NCBI GenBank assembly: GCA_947069175.1
Contig: CAMTDV010000022.1
Coordinates: 37,227,476-37,291,475, forward strand
DNA from: Scalesia atractyloides
Taxonomy: Eukaryota > Streptophyta > Magnoliopsida > Asterales > Asteraceae
Direction: 5' to 3'
DNA length: 64,000 nucleotides
Position numbers and translations under genes: made by a program. The notes beneath the pieces were generated by a model that saw nothing but the letters and a program-made list of their open reading frames with translations, did no database searches and was not told the origin of the DNA. Positions 11,580 to 22,151 of the stretch are shown here, piece after piece (the first letter of the stretch is position 1; every line of letters starts with the position of its first letter).

Positions 11580-12400
11580 AGAAGCCCATAACCTAATTTT
11601 CTTTAAAATCTTCAAAACCCCACTTGAATCTCACAAACTCACTAAGAATCCTCCACACTTCCTTCCTTCTCTCAAGAAATCTGTATTCTTTTCATCCTAA
11701 GCTTCGTTCCAGGTACGAATCTTTCCACTTTTTCTTTGTAGTTGTTAAATATTTAAGGTTTGTTCTTCAATTAGGTTTTCTTTAAAGTTTTTAGGGCTTG
11801 GTCTAAATCGTCCGATTCAAGCCCGTTTTTCGTGTTTTTTATGTTGTTGTGCTTCACTCTGGACCGATCTACAAAACCCCCAAGCAAAATTGTTGAAAAA
11901 TCGGGGTTTTGGGTGCGTTTTAAGGGGTTTTGCAGGCTGCGGTTCCGTCACCACGGTCGTGCCAACACTTGGCACGACCGTGCTCTTCATAAAAGAGTGA
12001 TAAACTGCATCAGGAAACCTATAAAATCATCAAGCACGATCGTTCCATCATATGGCATGGTCGTGCCCTTCATAAATTCTGATGAATCTGGAAATCCTGC
12101 CAGAAATTCAAAAAGCACGATCGTGCCAACATTTGGCACGGTCGTGCCCTTCATAAAATTTTCTAGTTTCCCCCAAAATTCACCCAATTCGGTCTTGCAC
12201 GATAGTGCTTGAGTGTGGCACGATCGTGCTTCCTGAAGAACAAAACCATAAAACTGCATAATTTTGACATCTTCATAAAGCTTGCTGAAATAGGCTCGCA
12301 CGGTCGTGCCATTATATAGCACGATCGTGCGAGCCCGTCTGTAAACCAGTTTTTGCTGATTTTCCGCATTATAATTGCTGATTTTGTTCTATTCTTGCAG
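11580..12400 (+). promoter_or_regulatory. Spacer upstream of Athila post-pol ORF: possible leader exon and intron
   Basis: 11580-11712 looks like a plant 5' UTR: pyrimidine- and A-rich, without ATG. It ends in CCAG followed by GTACGA, a plausible donor at 11713. A clear acceptor tract (TTTTGTTCTATTCTTGCAG) ends at 12400, immediately before the ATG of the ORF. A 688-bp intron is possible, and it would contain the whole hairpin cluster at 11952-12333. Splicing is inferred only. Confidence 0.4.
11952..12333 (+). repeat. Cluster of five GCACGACCGTGC-type hairpins inside Athila
   Basis: Inverted repeats lie at 11952-11965/11969-11982 (14 bp perfect, loop CAC), 12034-12066 (imperfect), 12115-12129/12133-12147 (15 bp, one mismatch, loop CAT), 12197-12229 (imperfect) and 12295-12309/12319-12333 (15 bp, one mismatch). 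All share GCACGAYCGTGCC. The same motif occurs in the 3' LTR at 15711-16050. Confidence 0.85.
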
Positions 12401-13783
12401 ATGAATCACCCATTTCTTCATTTCAGCGACAATGCCAGGGAAGGGCATTGTATTGCGAAGGTTGAAAGACTGTGGGCTCGGAGGCACTTAATCGAGCCTA
12501 TGAGGACGCTTCAAACGGTCAATCTCGACCTACTCGGTGAGACTGAAAGATTTGAGGAGCTTATGACCCCTCATTGGACCCGCCTATTCGCAATGGCGGA
12601 GCCCAATATGTCGAACTAGTTATCAAGTTTTTTCGCCTCGTTCAGGTTTATCTTCCCCTGCCCTGATGTTTATGAGAAAAGACTTGGTGTTAGTTACTGT
12701 CTGGGACGGAAGTGGCATCATCAATCAATCAGCAGGTTTGGATAGATACTTGGGTTATATGAGGAGGATGAGATCGACTCCGAGTTATTTCACGGCAGTC
12801 TGCAAGAATGGGAGGCTAATACCGATAAAGCAGCATTCTGGGCTTAGATCACTGTACCGGGCCGGGCCTAGGATCCACGCCGAGCCAAGGTCACATGGAT
12901 CCTTGACCCGTTGCACCGCATCATAGAGCACGCCATCTTCCACGTAATCGGCGGTCGGGGTGATAGCACTGGAAACATCACCACCCGCAACCTTTTCCAC
13001 CTCTATTGCATCATATCGGGGTCCAACTGCAATGTCGCAGTTAGTGTTGCAGAGTCCATCCAAAGGGGTATTGGGTCGACCCCCACATCGAGGCTCTGTG
13101 GTGGTGCATTCGCCACCAGGTTAGCTAGGCACTACAGGGTGCGGTTGGATGATCTTACCGTAGCTTGTGATTATGGATTACTTGATGTGGCACAGCTGAC
13201 TGCCATGTATATGATTCGCAAGGTTAAATGGCATCCCGAAGTTGGTGGATCGATTGGGTAGGATTTGGGACCCACTTCCTGAGGGAGAAAGTGATCCAGA
13301 AGAGGGCGATGTTGGTGGAGCCGAGGACGTCCACATGTAGGATGCTCCCGGATTCGGCCAGGTGAGGCTGCTGGGGGAGCAAACCCTCATCTTCAGATGG
13401 GTGAAATAGGCCAGGGCTTTGGAAGCCCAAGTTGAGAGCACTTGTTTGGTGGTTTTGGTGGTGGTTACGAGCAGGGTGCGTGTGGTCCGCATGAGCCGTC
13501 TACAATGGATCTTTGGAGAAGAATGGATGGGCTAGCATTGGATTAGCAGGCAGTACGACACGACGTGGACTTGATCCGCGCTGAGCAGCATCGTCAGGGT
13601 AATTTTATGGAAGATATGTACGAGCAAATTAGGCGTAGCTTCGACTGGTTATTCGGGTCTCAGCAACATCTAGCAAGCTCGCTCGGTCATCCGTACACAC
13701 AGCCACCGCCGCACTTCACTAGGAGATCCCCGTTTGATCGTCTGGACAATGCCGGCCCTTCAGGATCTGGCGGCCGACCCTGA
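12401..13783 (+). pseudogene. Athila post-pol ORF (env-like position), broken
   Basis: It starts MNHPFLHFSDNAREGH directly after an acceptor-like CAG. The first frame ends at 12617. Homologous-looking text continues in other frames: RIIEHAIFHVIGGRGDSTG (12920), NLFHLYCIISG and TRLARHYRVRLDDL (to about 13258), then a C-terminal part with EDMYEQIRRSFDWLFG ending at 13783. Plant Athila elements commonly carry an ORF here with a GRGDSTG-type block followed by a TRLARHFG-type block, which is what I recognise. No transmembrane segment is legible, so calling it an envelope gene is not justified from this copy. Confidence 0.65.
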
Positions 13784-14172
13784 TCTTGCAGCTCCTGTCG
13801 TACTTTCATTTGCATTTCTATGTTTGAGGGGTGTACCATTTTGGACGGTTCGTACACTCCTCCGTTGTTGCTTTAAATTTCGTACATTTTTATTTTAATT
13901 TAGTGGTTTAATTTTTGAACAATGACAAGGGATTGTTGGGTTTGGTTGTTTATGGTAATCTTGATCATGTTTGTAAGTGTGCGGTTTTGAATTGATGATA
14001 TGCTAGTCGCTGGATGGTGCTGTGGTGCGTTGGAATGTTTCATATTACCTTCTTTCGCTCCATTTCTAGCCTTTGCAAACCAGGGGAGTTTTCGTATTCC
14101 TGCTTCCTCCACTATTATACTATTGCATTGCATTATGCTCATTTTTTTGTTGTACATCGTGGGCGATGTAAA

Positions 14173-14192
14173 ATTCAAGTGTGGGGAGGTGG
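14173..14192 (+). other. Internal polypurine-like tract
   Basis: ATTCAAGTGTGGGGAGGTGG nearly repeats the terminal tract GTTCAAGTGTGGGGATG at 15483-15499, 1.3 kb upstream of it. It could act as a second plus-strand primer site or mark an older LTR border. Confidence 0.5.
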
Positions 14193-14216
14193 TTAAGCTT
14201 GTTTATGGTTGTCTGA

Positions 14217-14253
<37 letters not shown>

Positions 14254-14264
14254 TTAATAATAAC
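14217..14264 (+). repeat. (AAT)n microsatellite
   Basis: About fifteen AAT units, with one ATATT interruption, immediately 3' of the internal polypurine-like tract. Confidence 0.9.
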
Positions 14265-15483
14265 AAAACTCTCTTGAATAATCAACTCAACACAAGTTTT
14301 ATATAAATCTAAAAGTTTTTGATAAATTCACAAAGGTGAACGAAAAGGATTTGCTCGAATAAAAGTTACCATTTAGTAATCTTTTTTTTTATAAAATTGA
14401 GCGTGAGAAATCAAGCAAAATTCTTACCTGTTTGCCTTGCATAATTACCCAATACGCCTGTTTTAGTGAGTTATTTTTGAGCCTTATAGCTTTAGAATTA
14501 TTTTTGCTCATGTTTTTGCGGGCAAAGATTGAGTGCGCCAGATGACTTTCGCGATTTAGAACTTGTGTTTGGCATGCATTTCGAGAACACAAAGCAAGCA
14601 CATAACATAAAAATAATTAAGGCAATAGGAAACCTTTTATTTTTAACCAATTTCAATTATCCTTACACCCAAATAACACCCTTAGTTAAACCAATTAGAG
14701 CCTCTCCCTTTCATTTCATATAAACCACTAAATATCACCAATCAGCCAATTTAACCTTTTCTTTTTGAACCCACATTTTTTTTGGTTTAAAGTCCGATCC
14801 GGTTAAGACTAACTTGTAAGCATTCTTGTATAGTTTATCAATTTATTAGTCATAACATCATAGCTTGGAGTTTTTATCTAAGTAGACGTACTTAGTTCCC
14901 TCTAAAGTGGTGAATCAAAAAAAAAAAAGAATAGCCGTGTCAATTGGCTTTGCTAGAGCAATTTTGTGGATACATCCAAGCGGTTTACTAGCTCCAGTTA
15001 GTTATTTGGATAGTTTTATCTTTCTTCACTTCAAGTTAGTCGAGCCTTCGGTCTTTAGCCATTTTAGCCACTTTTATAAATCCATTTCCACACCCTTGAC
15101 CCTAGCCAAATTACAACCCACACAAGACCTCTTGATTTTTGATATGTGTTGGTTAAGTGTTTAGATTTGATCCTTATACAAGCTTATGATATCGCATAGT
15201 CATTGTCTTGGCATCGAGTGTTCTAAACATACTCATTGAATTGTATGTTCCCTATATTTAGCCGAGTGTGTGTGAACATTGCGAGGATGTAAGGTGAACT
15301 TGTAAGGATGCCGAGATGAATCATTGCTCATAACCATATTTCATATACTTTTTGGTTTTTCCTTTTATGTCGAGTAATTCGTTTTGTTTTACCCGAGTTA
15401 TTTATTTGTGCTTATATAACGCTAGTTGAGATGATTGCAAGATAGAATTTTGTTTACTTTAGTTTGTTTGAGGACAACCAAAG

Positions 15484-15501
15484 TTCAAGTGTGGGGATGT
15501 T
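15484..15501 (+). other. Polypurine tract of the Athila element
   Basis: TTCAAGTGTGGGGATGTT lies directly before the LTR start TGATGTATAAG and is the expected plus-strand primer site. Confidence 0.7.
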
Positions 15502-17348
15502 TGATGTATAAGAAATTATACATCTTTTAAACGTCAAATATTCCCCATTAATGCGGAAATTCGTTGTGTTTTCATTGATCTAGATACTCATTTGAGTTAT
15601 TTGTGAAAATGCAGGTCCGGGTTTCGGCGCGGTAAAGAAACAAAGGCTTTTGGAACAAATTGGAGCAAATTGGAGCAAAAATGGAACAATTCTGCCAAAC
15701 TGCCAGATATGGCACGACCGTGCCAAGCATCCAGAAGTCGGCACTATCACAAGCACTATCATCAGACTGCACAATCTGAGTCAAATTAACACTTGGCACG
15801 ATCATGCCAACCCAAGCACGACCATGCACGTGCAATCACAGGCCCTGATCAGCTAGTTTCCGAGTTCAACTTAGTCATTTCCGAGTACGATATCGATAAG
15901 CACGACCGTGCCAAATGGTGGCACGGTCGTGCCACCTCGGGGAAATTTTAGCGGGATCTTTCAGGATTTGGCATCAAACTTGGTCAACAACTCAGAAAGG
16001 CACCTGACACTTACTAAGCACGACCGTGCCAAAAGGTGGCATGGTCGTGCCAAATGCCCAGTAGCTTAAATATGTGAATTCAGCTCATTTGAAAGGGAGT
16101 TGGAGCATTTGGGTGGATTTCTCTCTCAAGAAGCTGATCTTGGAAGCTTGGAGATTGAAGAAAGGAGCCTTTAGGAGGTTGTATCACTTGATAATCCAAC
16201 TCATTTAGCTAATTACTTTGTCTTAAACACTAGTATTTCACTTGTTATTCATGTACAATCTATATTACTTTATATTTGTCTTAGTTATCATGAGCCTTCT
16301 AGGCTAAACAATTGTGTTGTTTGAATTTTGTTGAAGCTAATGAACACTTGACAATATGGAAATAGATGTGGTGATTATTGTATGTTAATCTCCATGATGG
16401 TATTTATTCAAGTTTCTTGGAATGCATGTTCATGTTTAAAGTTATTATTCTTGAATGTTTGATCATAAAAATTTACATGTAGTGTTGGAAAGCCCATGTA
16501 GAGATTATGATTATTGAATCTTGTTAGTTGTTGATTTGATTCATAGCATGAAACTAGGAATGGTAATTGCTAACATGATTAGGATGATGATTTGAATATG
16601 AGTATGAATTCTTGCATTTGGATATGTAAAGATCTTATGAATGTTTATATGAATTCTATGGTTTGTGTTCATGTTGGATTGATGACTTAGGCCAAAGTTG
16701 TTGTTTAGCATGACCATGCTTGTGATTCATGTCAAGAGCTTGTTGAAGATATTATTTACTTGAAACCAAGTTAGGGTGATTAACGTGTTGTTCATGTTAG
16801 TTTTCCTTAATTTGTAGAGTTAGGAGTTTTGATTAACAATTAACTCATTATTAAAGATTGACATCAATTTAGCAAGAGAACTTAAGAACGAATCTTAGGT
16901 GATTAAAATGTTGTTCATTATAATTTTCCTAAGATTTATAAAACTAGGGGACCTTGATCGGAAACTTAGTTGATTCTAAGACTTGCATCACCATTAGTTT
17001 TCCTTAAAAGTTGTCATATGTTTATTAGTGGATACTCAATTCAAACAACCTTTCTTAAATATTGTTCTTGTTAATTCATTTAGTTAATTTTTATCCTTAC
17101 ATGATAGTTTAAAAAACAATTAAGAAATCTACTCATTGATCGAAACAGGTTTAAAAGTAATGAAGATTTAGTACTGAGACACCGAGTCCACGGATTGATA
17201 TCCGGTTCTTACCAGCGAACTAACTACCACCTGACGTGTACACTTGCCCTATGTGTGTGTAGTTGGTTTTAAGTAAAAACTATTTTAAAACCTAATCTGT
17301 GTGAACAAAAATTATAATAATAAAAATATATTTAATTCACGCACATCA
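15502..17348 (+). repeat. 3' LTR of the Athila element
   Basis: Begins TGATG and ends CATCA (inverted ends), 1,847 bp. Its last 475 bp match the truncated 5' LTR. The first 550 bp carry GCACGACCGTGC hairpins. Copia A sequence resumes immediately after, with CTGCA as the probable right target-site copy; the left copy has been deleted. Confidence 0.85.
15711..16050 (+). repeat. GCACGACCGTGC hairpin series in Athila LTR U3
   Basis: Palindromic GGCACGACCGTGCC at 15711 and a degenerate pair at 15794-15830 are followed by two hairpins. One is 15900-15913/15919-15932 (14 bp perfect, loop AATGG). The other is 16018-16031/16037-16050 (14 bp, one mismatch, loop AAAGG). They match the internal cluster at 11952-12333. 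Confidence 0.85.
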
Positions 17349-18204
17349 CTGCATAAAAATGAGTATATGTCATAAAAAGATACGACATCTGCAATTCAAA
17401 AAGATTCCTAAATGGAACACCACCTAAAGTCGAGCCTTCATCTCTTTCTCTGTATGGAAATACTAACCTGAGCTCTCAAGGTCTCGCAATTCACCCTATT
17501 TACAGATATCAGTTAGATATATTCACCTGTGAGATGAAATTCTAGGAATCTTGATACGGGAGTATATTCTGAGATGGGAAACACAGTTAGTTCATGTTCC
17601 TTAAATTACCTAACATATCTTGAAAAAAATTAGGAAATGTGTAGAAGTTTAAATGGATCAGTAATTGTCAATCTAAGTTAATCTATTTAGGACCTTAAAG
17701 TTATTACCAAGATCAACGGTACTGGTGATTTGTCTATAAAACTGATGTGATCCTCTAACAAAAATTCACAAAAATATGTTTGTAAATACGTCTTTATTTA
17801 CTTTATTTCTCTTTTCAGAAAAATCCAAAAAGATTTTCAGCTTCCTTTTAGCAAAGACTTTGAAAAACACAAAAAGATTTAATTTCTATCTTAGTTTCTC
17901 GTCTATCGATGATGGAAATACCGTTAGTCCAAGTTAAAAGTGACAGTTGCTGAAGGATAGCTAAAGATCACGGGCTGGGAGCTAATCTAAAAAGAAGAAA
18001 GTTCTGAAATGTCACAAAGTTCATTAACTTGAAACTTTATATTTTTAAAAGAAATCTGTTTTGGTCAAACAACGGTCAACCAAGGTCATTAACTTGGACT
18101 TGGTAGGCAAATCGGTTAACCGGGGTCATTAACTTGGACTCGGTCAACTGAGTGGGTCGTATAGATAATTTCACAAAAAAATCAAAAATTAACAAAGTGA
18201 AGAA
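17349..18204 (+). other. Copia A spacer between pol and the post-pol ORF
   Basis: It aligns with 46979-47810 of element C and has no coding block. From 18063 it carries three GGTCAA cores (18063, 18074, 18142) and two copies of GGTCATTAACTTGGACT (18083 and 18123). GGTCAA is the complement of the TTGACC W-box core bound by plant WRKY factors, so stress-responsive control is possible but inferred. Confidence 0.55.
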
Positions 18205-18303
18205 AACTGGCTCATACGAGTGACTATCTGACTCGTACGAGTGATAAAAGGTCTCATTCGTACGAATGATGACTCATACGGATGACTAGGCGCATATAAA
18301 AGG
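18205..18303 (+). promoter_or_regulatory. Candidate internal promoter of element A: CGTACG palindromes plus TATA box
   Basis: CTCATACGAG, CTCGTACGAG, ATTCGTACGAAT and CTCATACGG follow each other from 18211 to about 18280, then ATATAAAAGG at 18294-18303. This repeats the order of the LTR promoter, where CTCGTACGAG hairpins precede a TATA box. It lies 178 bp before an ATG at 18481 and about 660 bp before the conserved start of the post-pol protein. Element C keeps the palindromes, but its TATA is degraded (AGTATAACAGG, about 47899). Confidence 0.5.
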
Positions 18304-18480
18304 GGCTTTCACTCGCACGAATCACATTTGTGACTCTGTGCGACTGTCGATACTCTCTGTGCGATCTAGTTGATTCTTCACACTTCTAGACCATATTTCA
18401 TACCTTTGATTCTTCGGCGAGGTTGATTTGCACACCTCTTTCGATAGGAAAGGTACTAATTCAAGATTTGAGCCGTTATA

Positions 18481-18675
18481 ATGCCGAAATCAGACCATAA
18501 GGACATAAAACGTAGATTTAGGCTAATTGAACCGGTAAAATGTAAATTGAACACAAAATCATACAAATTAGCCCTTTTAGCCTCTAAATCATCATTCAAT
18601 TTGTTAAAATTTACAAGTTTTAAGTTCGGTTTGAAAAGGTGTTATTTTTATGTGATTCATGACTCGCACGAATGA
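18481..18675 (+). CDS. Short leader ORF before the post-pol ORF (element A)
   Basis: This 64-codon frame starts MPKSDHKDIKRRFRLIEP. Element C has a matching start at 48085 (MPDLDQTDIKHRFREIGP), so the first 18 codons look conserved at protein level, after which similarity fades. It could be a first coding exon or a short upstream ORF. A possible donor AAAG/GTACTA at 18453 lies just before it in A but is CTACTA in C. Function unknown. Confidence 0.35.
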   Translation: MPKSDHKDIKRRFRLIEPVKCKLNTKSYKLALLASKSSFNLLKFTSFKFGLKRCYFYVIHDSHE

Positions 18676-18905
18676 TCGCTCGTACTAGTAAGCTTTTTAT
18701 TCAGATTATTCTCATCACTCGTACGAGTGATCGTTCGTACGAGTAAGTCCTTAATGTTATGAAATTCTTTGACCTGTACGAAGAGTCACTCGTACGAGCG
18801 AGTTTGTTCAAACCTAAAATTGTTAAGTATCAATTTAACTCGTACGAGTGGGTTTGTTCAAACTTGCACCTAAATTGTTAAGTTTTAATCTGACTCGTAC
18901 GAGTG
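18664..18905 (+). repeat. Second cluster of CTCGTACGAG palindromes (element A)
   Basis: CTCGTACGAG or close variants occur at about 18718, 18733 (TTCGTACGAG), 18789, 18839 and 18894, with related CTCGCACGAA and CTCGTACTAG at 18663 and 18679. They immediately precede the conserved coding start at 18964. Element C has a decayed counterpart at 48262-48490. Confidence 0.8.
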
Positions 18906-18963
18906 TAAAAGAGTTGAAAAGTTTGGAAAATTTACTAAGTGTTGGAAATTGTTGTGTGCGCAT

Positions 18964-21633
18964 GTCAAGAAGTCTTCGTTTTCTCAATTCCATAATATAT
19001 GCTGCTTATTGGATGAAAATATTCTAGAGATTGCAGCTTATAGAGAAGTACTTAATTTTTGAGCCATCTGCCAATTACCAAGGCCTTGACTGACAAACAT
19101 ACGACCTATCGATCGCACGTCGAATACTTTTGGGATGCCGCAGAATATGATGAAGAAGATAATGCTATAGTTTTTGCAGTGGAGATCAACAACGAAGATA
19201 TTCAAGTGAAAATCACTGAAGATTTAATCCGAAGAGTGTTGGAATTCGAGGACCGAGCAGAAGACCCTACTGGATATCCTGAATACATGGTCAAGGGGTG
19301 CTTCTATAGGATGGGATATGCAGGATACGTCAACGCTACACCATTCAAGAAGGGTAATCTGAGCGCACCCTTCAGATATATTGCTCATTGTGTTATTCAC
19401 GCTCTTAGTCACAGAAAAGGAGGCTTTGACGACTTGGTGGATTACCAAATGTGCGTGATTAAAACACTAATCCTCAATCTGTCGTACAACTTCTCGAGAC
19501 TTATATTTATGCAAATGGTACAGAATATGCAGAGAGAAAAATTTCTTCAGTACCCAAGGTTTGTATAGATGTTGTTGGATCATCTCCACAAAAACCTGAA
19601 GAAAAAGAAAGACGACATTCTGAGGCTAAAGCACATGGATGTTTCTACATTGAAAAAGATGAATCTTCATTTGAAAGCCTTCCCTAATGCCAAGCCGGTA
19701 TTTGGGGCTATCATAGACAAAGATTATGCGGCACCGCCAAAGGGAAAATGGAGAAAAGATGATAGTGGAGATGAGATTGAAGAGATTGATGTGTTAGATG
19801 TGTTTGTATCTAAAAGAAGCGTTTGGTTCACGAAAGAAGATAAAAAGGGGAGCAAAGGAACAAAGAGAAAACAAGCATCCACATCCTCCTCCTCTGCCCT
19901 CCACAAAAGAAACGGGCATCTGCTGGTCCAAATTTGATCGATGAGCCAGAAACTGAAGAGAACATTGAAACAGTTACTGCTGATATAGAGCAACAAGCGT
20001 TTGGCAGTGAAGTTGGCCGAGAAGAAGAGGCATCCTCCTCAAGCACTGATTCCGAGGATAGGATTTTCGGGGAAAGAGAACGAGAAAAGAGAAAGAGTTG
20101 GAACGGTTGGTTGAAGAATGTCAAAAGCTGAGGAGAGAAAAAGAAAAGAGATAGGAGAGGATGATACTACTTATGTACCATCAGATTCCGACATTGATAC
20201 TCCGGTTGTCAAGACAGCAAAAAGGCCAACGACAAAGCATTTAAAGAGGCCAGCATCTAGAAAGGCTGACTCTCTAACAGCTCGCTCAAAACCTAAACTG
20301 AAGAAGAAAGCTGTTGAAGCATCTACTGTTGAGCCAACACCTCCTCCCTCCACAACCATCTCCACAACTACCTCCATCACCTCCTCCACAACCATCACCA
20401 CAACCACCTCCACAACCAACCCCTCAACCTCATACGACTCAATCTCCTCCTCTATTTCCAAAAGGTTCATGGTTAGAAGATCAATTCGATTTTGATTTCA
20501 GAGATATTCCGGGGGGCAAAGAGTTTTCTACAAATATGTTCAATTATCAAGGCTGACAGAGTTGGAAAACAATTCATGTTGAACAATGTAAAGATCGCCG
20601 AGCTGCAAGAGTGCATAAAGAATATGGAAGAAGACCGAAAGAGTCTCGAGGTTGTATTAGCAAGCTTTGTGTCAGAAAATGAAAGATTGCGAAAGCATAT
20701 GGAAGAATATGACGAAGAAAGCCTCAAGAATCAGAGACAGATGAGCTTATTTCAGAAAATACTTATCAAAAAGCTCGGAATTAATCTTGCAGCGGAAATA
20801 GATGAGATTGAGATGGAGGAAGCAAGGGAAAATGTGGCTGACCATGAACGGATTGCTAAAGAATTATCTGACGCTCAAGGCAAAAGGAAAGAAAAGGTTG
20901 GAGAGGATCCTGTGATAGAAAAAGCTGCGCCAAAAGCTGAATCTGAGCCAGTATCTTCTGATGTGGTTGCGTATGCGCAAACGATGAATTTATGTTGATA
21001 GGAAAATCAAAGGATGTGGAAATCGACATGTCAAATCTTTCTGAGAAGCATCGAGAGTTGTTGAAGCAAAGAAAGATGATAAAGGAATTCTTTTGATGAA
21101 GATCTTAAGGAAGTTGATGAGGATTTGGACGAAGCAGGTGATGCATCGAATAAAAATCTGATAGTGATAGAAAGAATGATGATGGTGATCAGGGAGGTTC
21201 GGGTATTCTTGTAACAGATTTTGGAATGAATGATGATATTGATTGTTCTGTGTACTTGGATAATTCGGCCAACCAACTTGATGATGACCAAGGTCAGGGG
21301 GAGTCGTATGACGGTTTGAAGGATTCTCAGCAGCAGAAATTCTTACAATTACTGCTATGTAACTGTTCCAGTTGTGCCGAAACCAAGGATTCTCTACTTG
21401 GAACATGATGAGGAAGAGGGAGAATTTATCCACAATTAAACGAAGGAAGAGGTTGCAAAGATGTTAGGTGTGGATGAAGAATCATTCGAGCTCAACGACA
21501 TCACTGCTATCCAGCCTGAAGATTACCTCTTCGAACATATTTCTGAAGCAATGACTATTATAAGGTTGTCGTGGAGGATGATTCCGATGATACCACAAAT
21601 TACGCCGGTGAGGGTACGGATGACTTCCCAACC
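18964..21633 (+). pseudogene. Post-pol ORF of copia A, first part (longin-like family as I recall it)
   Basis: The conserved region starts VKKSSFSQFHNICCLLDEN, continues across a TGA at 19059 to ITKALTDKHTTYRSHVEYFW and EDIQVKITEDLIRRVLEFED, and reaches MVKGCFYRMGYAGYV, REKFLQYPRFV and LLDHLHKNLKKKKDD. A low-complexity Ser/Thr/Pro linker follows (about 20330-20460). Next is a probable coiled coil (KIAELQECIKNMEEDRKS, SFVSENERLRKHMEEYDEE) and an acidic stretch with NDDIDCSVYLDNSANQ. The same order occurs in element C. The first domain is a family often labelled synaptobrevin/longin-like in Asteraceae; function unknown. Nonsense codons and frameshifts are frequent. Tekay B interrupts it at 21634. 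Confidence 0.7.
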
Positions 21634-22143
21634 TGTGACATTTGTGCCTTTTAATCATTGCACAATTACAAACAATTTCGTATTCAATGAAACCGTGTGT
21701 TTTATTTCCAAATATTTTTGTATTCAATAAAATCTTGTATTTTATTGATTACAATGCAAAAATGTCAATCGTTGCACAATTTCGATCATTTTCGTGTTCG
21801 TTAAAGCATTTTACGCATTTTGCAAAACGCATAACCGTACAATCGAACGAACCGACATCAACGACATTTTCGGGCATAATCCAAGTTACACATTTCTTAA
21901 CACCTTTATATAACCTAAATATTAGTTAAAGGGGTTAAAATGAAAACAAGTGAAAATACAAGTCTAAGGGCCAAAAATGTCAAAATAATAATAAATATTT
22001 ATGCTTCTTCACCAAGTTTGCCACATATCTCTAATTTTTGACACCTAGCACTCACTTTGCCACACTTAATATAGTGTTGACACATGTTAGACACTAATCC
22101 ACACTTGAGGACACTTGTCATCACCTCCTTAATCCTAAAATAC

Positions 22144-22151
22144 TATAAATA
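22144..22151 (+). promoter_or_regulatory. TATA box in the element B 5' LTR
   Basis: TATAAATA followed by CCCC lies about 510 bp into the LTR and is conserved at 30061-30068 in the 3' LTR. It is the likely core promoter. Confidence 0.6.

Larger units (their letters stand above)
13784..15483 (+). other. Athila 3' untranslated region
   Basis: AT-rich with no conserved coding block. It contains a polypurine-like tract at 14173-14192 and an (AAT)n microsatellite at 14217-14264. The remainder up to the real polypurine tract shows nothing I can name. Confidence 0.6.
5159..17348 (+). mobile_element. Athila-lineage Ty3/gypsy element inserted in copia A
   Basis: Order: truncated 5' LTR, PBS of the TGGCGCCGTTGCCGGGG type (characteristic of Athila), gag, protease, RT, RNase H, integrase, a hairpin-rich spacer, a post-pol ORF, polypurine tract, 3' LTR. 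Copia A resumes at 17349 (CTGCATAAAAATGAG, equivalent to 46979 of element C). All ORFs have frameshifts and stops, so it is inactive. The left end is lost: 5' LTR sequence begins in the middle and flanking copia sequence is missing too. Confidence 0.9.

Noticed and set aside
12401..13783. Athila post-pol ORF as a true envelope glycoprotein gene
   Set aside because: No signal peptide, transmembrane helix or cysteine pattern is legible in this copy; only its position is env-like.
18205..18905. CTCGTACGAG repeats as a CRISPR array
   Set aside because: Short palindromes at irregular spacing in a eukaryotic retrotransposon; no uniform repeat-spacer pattern and no cas genes.
20171..20470. Minus-strand 99-codon frame rich in Val and Glu
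   Set aside because: Shadow of the Pro/Thr-rich linker of the plus-strand post-pol ORF.
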